DNA from: Chloroflexota bacterium | GTDB lineage: Bacteria; Chloroflexota; Dehalococcoidia; UBA2979 | Assembly: GCA_009839925.1 (NCBI GenBank) | Contig: VXOS01000006.1 | Location: 1-43,187, forward strand | Direction: 5' to 3' | DNA length: 43,187 bases | Shown here: positions 1-8,917 of the stretch, piece after piece | How the letters are laid out: every line of letters begins with the position of its first letter | Numbering within the stretch: the stretch's first letter is position 1 | The notes under the pieces: generated by a model | What the model saw: the letters and a program-made list of their open reading frames with translations, nothing else | Told to the model about the DNA's origin: nothing | Database searches by the model: none | Program-made: the position numbers and the translations under genes

Positions 1-232
1 GCTGGTGGTTTTCCCCTGCGGGCTGGGGTGGGGTCGCGGGCTGGGCGCCCCTCTCCCTTAACACCGCCGCCTGCTCCTCGGGAGACTGGACGCGGGCTGA
101 GCCCTGACCTTCCTCTATCCGGGCGCGCGCGGCCGCGCGCAGCCACGCGCTGAGCGTCAAGCCTTCGCGGCGCGCTTGATGGACGAAACGGTCGCGGTCT
201 TCGTCCGGGATGACCAGCTGCACTCTCGCCAT
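1..232 (-). CDS. Ribbon-helix-helix antitoxin-like protein, 3' end cut by window
   Basis: The minus-strand frame opens at ATG 232 and has no stop before base 1, so it is missing from the ORF track. It begins MARVQLVIPDEDRD and continues with a helix containing EGLTLSAWLRAAARARIEE. A short beta strand followed by an 'S-x-W-L-R-x-A' helix is typical of CopG/Arc-like ribbon-helix-helix DNA-binding antitoxins. A GAGG Shine-Dalgarno sequence sits about nine bases upstream of the ATG. The C-terminal part becomes Pro/Gln/Gly-rich over the last 60 bases, where the window edge may contain low-quality sequence. No partner toxin is visible because it would lie outside the window. The fold assignment is by pattern only. 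Confidence 0.6.
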   Translation of the reverse strand, partial: MARVQLVIPDEDRDRFVHQARREGLTLSAWLRAAARARIEEGQGSARVQSPEEQAAVLRERGAQPATPPQPAGENHQ

Positions 233-250
233 GATGAGCGCCTCACTCGC

Positions 251-280
251 TATGTGTATGTGTATGCATCATACATACGC
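251..280 (-). promoter_or_regulatory. Promoter and palindromic operator of the RHH gene
   Basis: An AT-rich island in GC-rich surroundings holds the inverted repeat TGTATG-CAT-CATACA (261-275), preceded by further TATG/TGTATG repeats. On the minus strand TATGAT (273-268) can serve as a -10 element, so the palindrome overlaps the promoter. Ribbon-helix-helix antitoxins usually repress their own promoter by binding short palindromes, so autoregulation is the natural inference. Confidence 0.5.
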
Positions 281-303
281 CACGGCGCTCCCGCGAGCGG
301 TGC

Positions 304-1467
304 TCACGCCCCCTCGAGGTAGCTCCCGAACGTGAGCGCGAAGATCGCGAAGTTGTCGGAGTTCGATGCGAGCTTCAGCTCGTGCTCGCCCCACTCCGGC
401 AGCTCGACGATCGCGTAGTGGCGCGGCTCGTCGACCTCGATCAGGCTGCGCCCCTCCGCGTCGAAGACCACGTCGGCGCCGGCCTCCTCCGGCCGCAGCG
501 GCCGGCCGTCGATCTCGATGTAGACCTCGAACGGCTCGTCGCGAGGCGGGTTGAGCACCACGTTGACGCTGCGCGCGCGGAAGACGAACGCGAAGTAGTC
601 CTCCAGCTGCTCCGTCTCGCGCGCGTGGACGATCGCCTCCCGCTCGTTGCGCCAGAGGCCGTGGACGTACCAGCGATGGTGCATCCGCGGCTCCTCGGAC
701 GTGTCGATGTCCGTGTAGATCCGCTCCTCGTCGGGGGCGTCGTAGTACTGGACCTGGGCGGCGTAGAGGCCCACGCGGGTGTAGTTGCGGGCGTAGCCGC
801 CGTAGAGCTCGCGGGTCTGGTCGCTCGCCTCGGGGTCGCGCTCCGGCGCCGGCTCCGGCAGGCCGGGGGTGATGTCGTTCACGTCGTGGCCGGCCGCGAC
901 CAGGGCGGCGCGGATGATGCGCTCGGTCTCCTCGTACGCCCCCTCGCCGAAGTGGCGGTAGACGATCTCGCCGCGCGGACCGAACAGGTACTTGGCCGGC
1001 CAGTAGCGGTTCTCGAACTCGCGCCACGTCGCGAAGGCGTTGTCCTGCGCCACCGGCCAGGCCACGCCGAGCCGCTCGATCGCCTCGGCGACGTTTTCCG
1101 CGTCGTACTCGAAGTCGAACTCCGGGGTGTGCACACCGAGGATCACGAGTCCCCGCTCGGCGTACTTCTCGTGCCAGTCGCGCAGGTAGGGCAGCGTGCG
1201 CACGCAGTTGATGCAGGTGTAGGTCCAGAAGTCGACGAGGACGATGTTGCCGGCCTCGAGCTGCTCCGCGATCGTGAACGGCTCCGAGTTGAACCATGTG
1301 CCGAGGCCCGTGAGTTCGTGGTCCGGAACGACGGTCGGCCGCGGTGTGGACTGAGCGGCAGCGCCTGCGTCGCCCGCGTCGCCGGAGCCGGCGCACGCCG
1401 CCGCGACGAGCAGCAGCACGAGCAGCGCAAGACCGGCGAGTGGGCGGCTGCGCGGAGCGAAGCGCAC
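304..1467 (-). CDS. TlpA/DipZ-like thioredoxin-fold lipoprotein
   Basis: This 387-residue protein has a lipoprotein signal peptide with lipobox VAAAC (Cys25), so it is probably anchored outside the membrane. Residues about 50-190 form a redoxin/TlpA-type thioredoxin fold with the active-site motif Cys85-Ile-Asn-Cys88 in the context FWTYTCINC, which is characteristic of the soluble part of DipZ proteins. The C-terminal half (about 230-387) resembles the DipZ C-terminal beta domain. The usual electron-supplying CcdA membrane domain is absent, so reductant must come from elsewhere. The start is GTG at 1467 with GAGGG five bases upstream, 15 bases after the stop of the upstream small gene, implying one operon. 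The likely role is thiol-disulfide exchange on exported proteins; the substrate is unknown. Confidence 0.8.
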   Translation of the reverse strand: MRFAPRSRPLAGLALLVLLLVAAACAGSGDAGDAGAAAQSTPRPTVVPDHELTGLGTWFNSEPFTIAEQLEAGNIVLVDFWTYTCINCVRTLPYLRDWHEKYAERGLVILGVHTPEFDFEYDAENVAEAIERLGVAWPVAQDNAFATWREFENRYWPAKYLFGPRGEIVYRHFGEGAYEETERIIRAALVAAGHDVNDITPGLPEPAPERDPEASDQTRELYGGYARNYTRVGLYAAQVQYYDAPDEERIYTDIDTSEEPRMHHRWYVHGLWRNEREAIVHARETEQLEDYFAFVFRARSVNVVLNPPRDEPFEVYIEIDGRPLRPEEAGADVVFDAEGRSLIEVDEPRHYAIVELPEWGEHELKLASNSDNFAIFALTFGSYLEGA

Positions 1468-1482
1468 GACGCCCTCGCGGCG

Positions 1483-1692
1483 CTAGCGGGCGATGGGGCG
1501 GCGGTCGCGGACCTGGTAGGGCAGGAACTCGGCGTGGCAGCGGTGGCAGACGAAGCCCATCGCCTTCGAGTCGTCGTCCATCACTTCGGGGCCGCGCCAG
1601 CGGGGGGTGAGGTTCTCGCAAGCGCAGTCCGCCGGGTCGGGCACGTTGCCGGACGGCTCGGGTGTCGTGAACAGCCTGCCGAGGCCTGCCAT
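1483..1692 (-). CDS. Small Cys-pair (zinc-ribbon-like) hypothetical protein
   Basis: The track ORF 1483..1950 is over-extended. The better start is the ATG at 1692, preceded by GGGAGGAG at ideal distance, which gives 69 residues beginning MAGLGRLFTT. Two cysteine pairs, C-A-C near residue 34 and C-H-R-C near residue 50, could bind zinc or another metal, as in small zinc ribbons. It lies directly upstream of the TlpA-like lipoprotein gene in the same direction and shares its promoter. I do not recognise the family. Confidence 0.6.
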   Translation of the reverse strand: MAGLGRLFTTPEPSGNVPDPADCACENLTPRWRGPEVMDDDSKAMGFVCHRCHAEFLPYQVRDRRPIAR

Positions 1693-1718
1693 TGCCTGCT
1701 CCTCCCGCTCGTCCGTCC

Positions 1719-1724
1719 AGCCTA
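1719..1724 (-). promoter_or_regulatory. -10 element for the zinc-ribbon/TlpA operon
   Basis: The minus strand reads GGGCTAGGCTGG, with TAGGCT as -10. Predicted transcription starts near 1712, leaving a leader of about 20 bases that contains the GGGAGGAG ribosome site. No TTGACA-like -35 is seen. It matches the gCTAnnnT pattern that recurs through the window. Confidence 0.45.
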
Positions 1725-1761
1725 GCCCGCGCGTCCGCTGGACGCGACCGGAGGGCGACAC

Positions 1762-1785
1762 AGCATATAGCAAGTATGCTACAAT
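1762..1785 (+). promoter_or_regulatory. higBA promoter with overlapping operator
   Basis: The inverted repeat AGCATA-N7-TATGCT (1762-1780), with a nested TAGCA-agta-TGCTA, abuts the -10 hexamer TACAAT (1780-1785). Six bases after the -10 comes the GTG start of the toxin, with no Shine-Dalgarno sequence, so the mRNA probably begins at the start codon. The palindrome is the expected binding site for the XRE antitoxin encoded downstream. Confidence 0.5.
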
Positions 1786-1791
1786 ACGCCC

Positions 1792-2136
1792 GTGCCTGAC
1801 GTCCTCAACTACGAAGACCGGCGCGGCCGGGAGCCGGTTGACGAATACGTCGTTGGGCTGCTGAGAACCGGACAACGCACCGCGGCGGCGACGCTTGCCC
1901 GGCACGTGGCGCTGTTGGAGGAGCATGGAGCGAATCTCGGTATGCCTCACGCGAGGCTAATCGATCGCAGATCGAGACTCTGGGAGCTGCGTCCGGGAAG
2001 CCATCGCGTGGCCTACGCCGAGCACGGAGACCACATCGTCTTGCTACACGCTTGGCGCAAGCGCTCGCAGAAGCTCGACACGCGGGAGTTGCAACAGGCG
2101 CGCAGCCGACTCGCGGATTGGATGGAGCGGCACTGA
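1792..2136 (+). CDS. higB: HigB/RelE-superfamily toxin (Gp49-like)
   Basis: This 114-residue protein matches the phage-derived Gp49-like/HigB branch of RelE toxins. It contains LARHVALLEEHGANLGMPHARLI, then a LWELRPGSHRVAYAEHGD strand region and HAWRKRSQKLDTRELQQARSR near the C-terminus. Such toxins cleave mRNA on the ribosome. The start is GTG 1792, positioned six bases after a TACAAT -10, hence probably leaderless. Its TGA overlaps the ATG of the antitoxin by one base (TGATG). Toxin-first order followed by an XRE antitoxin is the HigBA arrangement. The assignment is by family pattern and gene order. Confidence 0.8.
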   Translation: MPDVLNYEDRRGREPVDEYVVGLLRTGQRTAAATLARHVALLEEHGANLGMPHARLIDRRSRLWELRPGSHRVAYAEHGDHIVLLHAWRKRSQKLDTRELQQARSRLADWMERH

Positions 2137-2429
2137 TGGCCAGATTCATGGAGCGCTTCGAGGAGCACATGGAGGCCGATCCCGAGTTGCGGGCGGAATA
2201 CGAGAGCCTGGAGCCACGCTTCCGGGCAATCAGCGCCTTGATCAAGGCGCGCGGCGATGTCTCGCAGAGCGAACTCGCCCGGCGGATGCAAGTCAGTCCC
2301 GGTGTGATCAGCAGACTCGAGTCCGCCCAACACGATCCGCGACTGGGAACGCTGGCCGGAGCTGCCCGCGCGCTTGGCTACGACCTGGAGATCAACTTCC
2401 GACGACGCGACCAGTCCGCCTCCACCTAG
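2136..2429 (+). CDS. higA: XRE-family HigA-type antitoxin
   Basis: The track starts this ORF at 2052, inside the toxin. The better start is ATG 2136, which overlaps the toxin stop and gives 97 residues beginning MARFMERFEEHME. A helix-turn-helix of the XRE/Cro type covers roughly residues 40-90 (VSQSELARRM followed by SPGVISRLESAQHDPRLGTLAGAARALG). It should neutralise the upstream toxin and repress the promoter at 1762-1785. Its TAG stop shares the tetranucleotide CTAG with the stop of the convergent MFS gene. Confidence 0.82.
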   Translation: MARFMERFEEHMEADPELRAEYESLEPRFRAISALIKARGDVSQSELARRMQVSPGVISRLESAQHDPRLGTLAGAARALGYDLEINFRRRDQSAST

Positions 2430-3712
2430 CCCCCGCCCTGCCCCGCCAGCCCCGCCTCGATGCGCCGCTCCGGACGCCCGAGCAGCACCGTGGCGATCGA
2501 GAGCAGCGGCAGCGCGGCCATCACCAGCACGCCCACGTCGTAGCTGCCCGTCAGGTCGCGGAACAGCGCGAGCGGCAGCGGGCCGCCCGCCGCGCCGGTG
2601 ATGCCCGCCATCATCGCGGCGCCCTGTACCCGGCCCAGCCCGAAGCGCCCGTAGTAGTGCGCCCAGATCACGCCCTGCACGATCCGCTGCGATCCGCCGG
2701 TGACGCCCATCGCGGCCACGTACAGCACCGCCATCCAGACCGAGGTCACCACCAGCGCCAGCAGACAGACCGTGAACAGCGCGCACATCGAGAACACGAA
2801 CAGCCGCAGCGGGCCCGTTCGCTCCACCACGAACCCGACCACCAGCGAGGTCGCGGCGGAAGAAACCGCGAAGACCACGAACACCGCCGCCGCGAGCGTC
2901 GCGCTCAGCCCGTGCTGCTCGAAGATCGAGGTCTGGTGGAAGACCAGCGCCGTCACCACCAGCCCCGGCGTGGCCAGCGGGGCGGCCAGCATCCAGAACG
3001 CCAGCGAGCGCATGACCGGCCTCGATGCAGCCGCGGCCGGACTGAACGCGGGGGTCTGCTCGATCAGCGGCGGGTGGTCCGCGCCGTCCGGGAACAGGCC
3101 GACGTCCTCGGGCCGGTTGCGGATCAGGAAGACGGCGGCGGGAATGATCAGCAGGAGCACCAGCACCCCGAGCAGCGCGTAGGCCTCGCGCCAGCCGTAG
3201 GCGTCGATCAGGAAGCGGCTGAGCGGAGGCAGCACGGCGTTGGAGAGCGGGAAGCCCAGGCCCATCAGCGCGATCGCCCGGCCCCGGCGCGTCACGAACC
3301 ACTGGTTGACGAGCAGCGTCGCGTTGATCGAGAGCGAGCCCTGGCCCAGCGCCCGCAGCCCGGCGAACGAGAGGTAGAACGCCACGAGGCCGACCGAGAA
3401 CGCCATCCCGAAGCAGGCCGCGCCGAACGCGACGCCCACCATGATCAGGTTCAGGCGGGCGCCCCAGCGGTCCGCCAGCCGGCTCACCAGCACCACCATC
3501 AGCGCGCTCAGCCCGGTGCTGACCGCGTACAGCGCGGAGATGGTCGAGCGCGAGAACCCCGTGTCCTCGATCATCGAATCGACGAAGATCGAGAAGACGA
3601 ACGACTGGCCCGGACCGGTGCTGAACACGACCATCGCGCTGGTAACGACGATCACCCAGCCGTAGAAGAAGCGGCGGGGCCCGATGACCTGTGGCGTCGC
3701 GTCTGGCGGCAC
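2426..3712 (-). CDS. Major facilitator superfamily transporter (OFA/MCT-like)
   Basis: This 428-residue integral membrane protein has about twelve hydrophobic segments. The N-terminal FFYGWVIVVTSAMVVFS segment, the LADRWGAR loop after helix 2 and a GLGFPLSNAVLPP segment resemble the oxalate/formate antiporter and monocarboxylate transporter branch of the MFS. The substrate cannot be told from sequence; a small carboxylate is plausible. It starts at GTG 3712 with only a weak ribosome site. It is transcribed divergently from the ABC exporter operon and convergently with higBA. Confidence 0.8.
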   Translation of the reverse strand: MPPDATPQVIGPRRFFYGWVIVVTSAMVVFSTGPGQSFVFSIFVDSMIEDTGFSRSTISALYAVSTGLSALMVVLVSRLADRWGARLNLIMVGVAFGAACFGMAFSVGLVAFYLSFAGLRALGQGSLSINATLLVNQWFVTRRGRAIALMGLGFPLSNAVLPPLSRFLIDAYGWREAYALLGVLVLLLIIPAAVFLIRNRPEDVGLFPDGADHPPLIEQTPAFSPAAAASRPVMRSLAFWMLAAPLATPGLVVTALVFHQTSIFEQHGLSATLAAAVFVVFAVSSAATSLVVGFVVERTGPLRLFVFSMCALFTVCLLALVVTSVWMAVLYVAAMGVTGGSQRIVQGVIWAHYYGRFGLGRVQGAAMMAGITGAAGGPLPLALFRDLTGSYDVGVLVMAALPLLSIATVLLGRPERRIEAGLAGQGGG

Positions 3713-3750
3713 GCGGCTTCATTCCCGTTGCTGCTCCCGAGGAAGCGCCG

Positions 3751-3756
3751 AGCCTA
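3751..3756 (-). promoter_or_regulatory. -10 element for the MFS gene
   Basis: The minus strand reads CGGCTAGGCTCGG, giving TAGGCT about 40 bases upstream of the GTG start. The divergent exporter promoter lies roughly 90 bases away in the same intergenic region. Confidence 0.35.
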
Positions 3757-3846
3757 GCCGCGCCCGCGATGGCGCGCGAACCGATCGGCGGCGGCGCACG
3801 GCCGCTACAAGACATAGGGAGCCTCGCCTTCACGCGCACGTGGGCG

Positions 3847-3852
3847 TAGACT
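3847..3852 (+). promoter_or_regulatory. -10 element for the ABC exporter operon
   Basis: TAGACT lies seven bases before the GTG at 3860 (gcgTAGACTcgcgctgGTG). The expected transcription start coincides with the start codon, suggesting a leaderless mRNA. No Shine-Dalgarno sequence precedes the GTG. Confidence 0.45.
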
Positions 3853-3859
3853 CGCGCTG

Positions 3860-5766
<1,907 letters not shown>

Positions 5767-5767
<1 letters not shown>

Positions 5768-7692
5768 TGGCGTACTGGGGCGGCGGACAGGCAGGCGGCT
5801 GGAGCGGCGACATGCGCGGCATCCGGCAGGGCCGCGCCGTCGACGGCTGGGACTACGAGGAGCTGGGCCGCGTCTACGACCCCATCCTGGTTCGACGCAT
5901 CGTCCCGATGCTCGGTCCCTACAAGCTGCAGGCCATCATCGCAGTCATCGCGATGGCGGTCTTCGCGATCGCCTCCTACGCACAGCCCTACGTGATGGCG
6001 GCCGCCACCACGTCGATCGTCGACAAGCTGCGCTCCGGCGATGCGGCCTCGCTGGCGGCGGTGGACTCGGAGATCGTCGAGTTCGGCCTGCTGCTCGTCG
6101 GACTCGCCCTCGTCTCGTTCGTCTCCGCCGCGGTGCAGCGGCTGATGACGGGCTACGTCGGGCACCGCATCCTGCGCGACATGCGCAGCAACATGTTCGC
6201 GCACCTCAACCGCCTCTCGCTCAGCTTCTACGACCGCGAGGAGGTCGGGCGGATCATGTCGCGCGTCACCTCGGACGTGGTGACGCTGCAGGAGCTGATC
6301 ACCACCGGGTTCCTGAACATCCTCGCGGACGCGGTCGGGCTGGCGCTGATCGTCGGCTTCCTGTTCTGGCTGGACCCGCTGCTGGCCGTGGTGGCGCTGT
6401 CCGTGATCCCGCTGCTGCTGATCTTCATGGCCTGGTGGCAGACGCCCGCCGCCCGCGCCTTCATCCGCGTGCGACAGGCGATCTCGATCGTCAACGGGGC
6501 GATCAACGAGAACGTCTCCGGCGTCCGCATCGTGCAGTCGCTCAACCGCGAGGAAGAGAACCTCAAGCGCTTCGAGCTGCTCAACCGCCGTCACCGCGAC
6601 TCCAACATGCAGGCCGTGAGGCTGCAGGCGAGCGTCATCCCCACCGTCGAAGTGCTCGCCACGATGGCCACCGGCATGGTGCTGATCGTGATCGGCATCC
6701 GCGTCTTCAACGGCAACCTCGGGGCCGGCGAGGCGCTCGGCTTCACCGTCGGCTTCCTGCTCTACATCCAGCGCTTCTTCAATCCCGTCCGCGACATCGT
6801 CCTGCAGTACACGATGCTGCAGCGCGCCATGGCCGGCGCGCACCGCATCTTCGAGGTGCTCGACACCGAGCCCGAGATCGTCGACCCGCCGGACGCCGTC
6901 TCGCTTCCCGACGTCGAGGGCCGCATCGACTTCAACAAGGTCGACTTCAGCTACGTCGAGGGCGTTCCGGTGCTGCGCGGCTTCGACCTGCAGATCGCCG
7001 CGGGCGAGACCGTCGCCTTCGTCGGCCACACCGGGGCGGGCAAGACGACGGTGACCGCCCTGGTCAACCGCTCCTATGACATCCAGGACGGCGAGATCCT
7101 GATTGACGGGCACGACCTGCGGACGATCGAGCGCGCCTCGCTGACGCGGCGCATGAGCGTGGTGCTGCAGGAGCCCTACCTCTTCTCCGGCACGATCGCA
7201 GACAACATTCGCTACGGCCGCCTCGACGCGACCGATGGGGATATCGAGGAAGCCGCACGCGCGGTCGGCGCCAGCGAGTTCATCGAGCGACTGCCGGAGC
7301 GCTACGACACCGAGCTGCACGAGCGCGGGCTCAACCTCTCGGTGGGGCAGCGCCAGCTGATCGCGTTCGCGCGCGCAGTCGTGGCCGAGCCGCGCATCCT
7401 GATCCTCGACGAGGCGACGGCGAACATCGACACACACTCGGAGCGGTTGATTCAGCAGGCGCTGCGCACGATCCTGCGCGACCGCACCTCGCTGGTGATT
7501 GCCCACCGGCTCTCGACGATCCGCAGCGCCGACCGCATCGTCGTGATGCGCGACGGCGAGATCGTGGAGATCGGCCCGCACGAGGAACTGATGGCCCTCG
7601 ACGGCGTGTACGCGGACCTCTACCGCATGACCTACCAGCGCTCCGCGGATGGCGACGCGCCCGTTGGGGAGGCGGCCGGGACCGAGGCCTAG
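5767..7692 (+). CDS. ABC exporter half-transporter, catalytic subunit
   Basis: This 641-residue partner of the preceding gene has six membrane helices in the N-terminal half, then an ATPase domain with Walker A GHTGAGKTT. Walker B is intact (ILILDEATANID, with the catalytic Glu) and the switch histidine is intact (LVIAHRLSTI). Its signature motif is LSVGQRQL rather than LSGGQ. In a head-to-tail dimer this altered signature faces the defective Walker B/Gln site of the partner, while its own intact site faces the partner's LSGGQ, so only one of the two sites should hydrolyse ATP efficiently. A short Gly-rich N-terminal extension precedes the first helix. It ends just before a small hairpin with a T tract. 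Confidence 0.9.
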
Positions 7693-7699
7693 CCTTTTT
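7685..7699 (+). terminator. Short intrinsic-like terminator after the exporter operon
   Basis: AGGC-CTA-GCCT followed by five T residues overlaps the stop codon of the second exporter gene. The stem is only four base pairs, but it is one of the few T-tract hairpins in the window. Confidence 0.3.
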
Positions 7700-7756
7700 A
7701 CCTCCCGCCAACTATTGTGAGACCCCGTACCGTTCGCTCCGCGCGCAGAGGGCGGC

Positions 7757-7762
7757 TACAAT
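7757..7762 (+). promoter_or_regulatory. -10 element for the first ispH
   Basis: GGCTACAATGCC contains TACAAT, 43 bases before the ATG of the first ispH. The leader carries a good AGGAGG ribosome site seven bases before the ATG. No clear -35 is present. Confidence 0.45.
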
Positions 7763-7805
7763 GCCGCCGCAGCCGGACCGAGCGCGGATCGCAGGAGGCT
7801 AGCGC

Positions 7806-8723
7806 ATGCCGCACACGCTGCTGCTCGCCGAGCCGCGAGGCTTCTGTGCGGGCGTGGTGCGCGCGATCGATGTCCTCGACGCGGTGCTCGACCGCGAGCC
7901 GCCGCCGGTCTACGTCTTCCACGAGATCGTGCACAACCGCCACGTCGTCGACGGCTTCCGCGCCCGTGGCGCCATCTTCGTCGACGACGTCGCCGAGGTG
8001 CCCGAGGGCTCGCGCATCGTCTTCAGCGCGCACGGCGTCTCGCCCGCCGTCGTCGAGGAGGCCGAGCGCCGGCGCCTGCGCGTGATCGACACCACCTGCC
8101 CGCTGGTGACCAAGGTGCACCTCGAAACGAAGAACGCAGTCAAGCTGGGCTACGACGTACTGCTGGTCGGCCACCGCGGCCACGACGAGACCGTCGGCAC
8201 CTACGGCGAGGCGCCGGAACGCACGCAGATCGTGGAGGACGCCGGCGAGGTCGCCGACATCGAGGTCGAGCGCCCCGTTTTCGTCGTCACGCAGACCACC
8301 CTCTCCGTGAACGACACTGCGGATGTCATCGACGAGATCCGCGACCGCTACCCTGACGCCGAGGTGCGCAACGACATCTGCTACGCCACCACCAACCGCC
8401 AGTTCGCGGTGCGCAAGGTTGCCGAGCGAGCCGACCTCCTGCTCGTCGTCGGCTCCCGGAACTCAAGCAACTCCGTGCGCCTGCGCGAGGTCGCCGAGGA
8501 CGCCGGCGTGACCGCGTACCGCGTGGACGGCGTCGACGAGATCGACCCCGCCTGGTACGAGGGCGTCGACGTCGTCGGCCTCACCTCGGGCGCCTCCGTG
8601 CCCGACGAGCTGCTCGAGCCGATCATCGAGGACCTCAAGGCGCGCGGCGTGACGCGCGTCGAGCCCGTCGTCGTCGCCGAGGAGAACGTCGAGTTCCGCC
8701 TGCCGCAGGGGCTGGAAGAGTAG
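7806..8723 (+). CDS. ispH: 4-hydroxy-3-methylbut-2-enyl diphosphate reductase, copy 1
   Basis: This 305-residue protein catalyses the last step of the MEP isoprenoid pathway, reducing HMBPP to IPP and DMAPP with a [4Fe-4S] cluster. The three cluster cysteines are present (Cys14 in PRGFCAG, Cys98 in TCPLV, Cys192 in NDICYAT). So are His43, His126 and Glu128 (GHRGHDET) and the substrate-binding SSNS at about 220-223. Length is normal for the family. It has its own promoter and AGGAGG site. An almost identical paralogue follows 194 bases downstream in the same direction. No residue loss points to inactivity of either copy. Confidence 0.95.
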   Translation: MPHTLLLAEPRGFCAGVVRAIDVLDAVLDREPPPVYVFHEIVHNRHVVDGFRARGAIFVDDVAEVPEGSRIVFSAHGVSPAVVEEAERRRLRVIDTTCPLVTKVHLETKNAVKLGYDVLLVGHRGHDETVGTYGEAPERTQIVEDAGEVADIEVERPVFVVTQTTLSVNDTADVIDEIRDRYPDAEVRNDICYATTNRQFAVRKVAERADLLLVVGSRNSSNSVRLREVAEDAGVTAYRVDGVDEIDPAWYEGVDVVGLTSGASVPDELLEPIIEDLKARGVTRVEPVVVAEENVEFRLPQGLEE

Positions 8724-8726
8724 CGG

Positions 8727-8800
8727 CCCTCACGCGAGAACGAGTTCGTCTCACGAGCTGGGAGCCGGACCGCGGGTGGTCCCTAACCGGACCGTGAGGG
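8727..8800 (+). promoter_or_regulatory. Structured spacer with competing helices between the ispH copies
   Basis: CCCTCACG (8727-8734) is the exact complement of CGTGAGGG (8793-8800). Inside, GGACC (8767-8771) can pair with GGTCC (8778-8782), which can equally pair with a second GGACC (8789-8793), part of the direct repeat CCGGACCG. The outer helix and the second inner helix exclude each other because they share base 8793. This may be a terminator, an attenuator or an operator. No T tract follows. Confidence 0.35.
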
Positions 8801-8860
8801 GTCATCTCGCCCGACACTTGTCGCCCCTCGCGCAGCCGCGGTCGGCTGAGCCGCCCGTGC

Positions 8861-8866
8861 TACGAT
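8861..8866 (+). promoter_or_regulatory. -10 element for the second ispH
   Basis: GTGCTACGATGG gives TACGAT. A GTG codon (8873) in frame with ispH lies six bases after it and could be used as a leaderless start. However, the AGGGAGGG ribosome site at 8901-8908 points to ATG 8918. Confidence 0.42.
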
Positions 8867-8917
8867 GGCAGTGTGACCGGGCTTCATCCGCGACCGGTCC
8901 AGGGAGGGCTCAGCCCG

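Noticed and set aside
382-1725. Long plus-strand ORF of 447 aa
   Set aside because: It is antisense to the thioredoxin lipoprotein. Its Arg/Val/Asp-rich low-complexity composition is typical of GC-rich shadow frames.
8765-8785. T-box-like word ACCGCGGGTGG between the ispH genes
   Set aside because: The T-box motif order (AGGGTGG before ACCGCG) is reversed, no specifier stem is visible, and the downstream gene is not an aminoacylation or amino acid gene.
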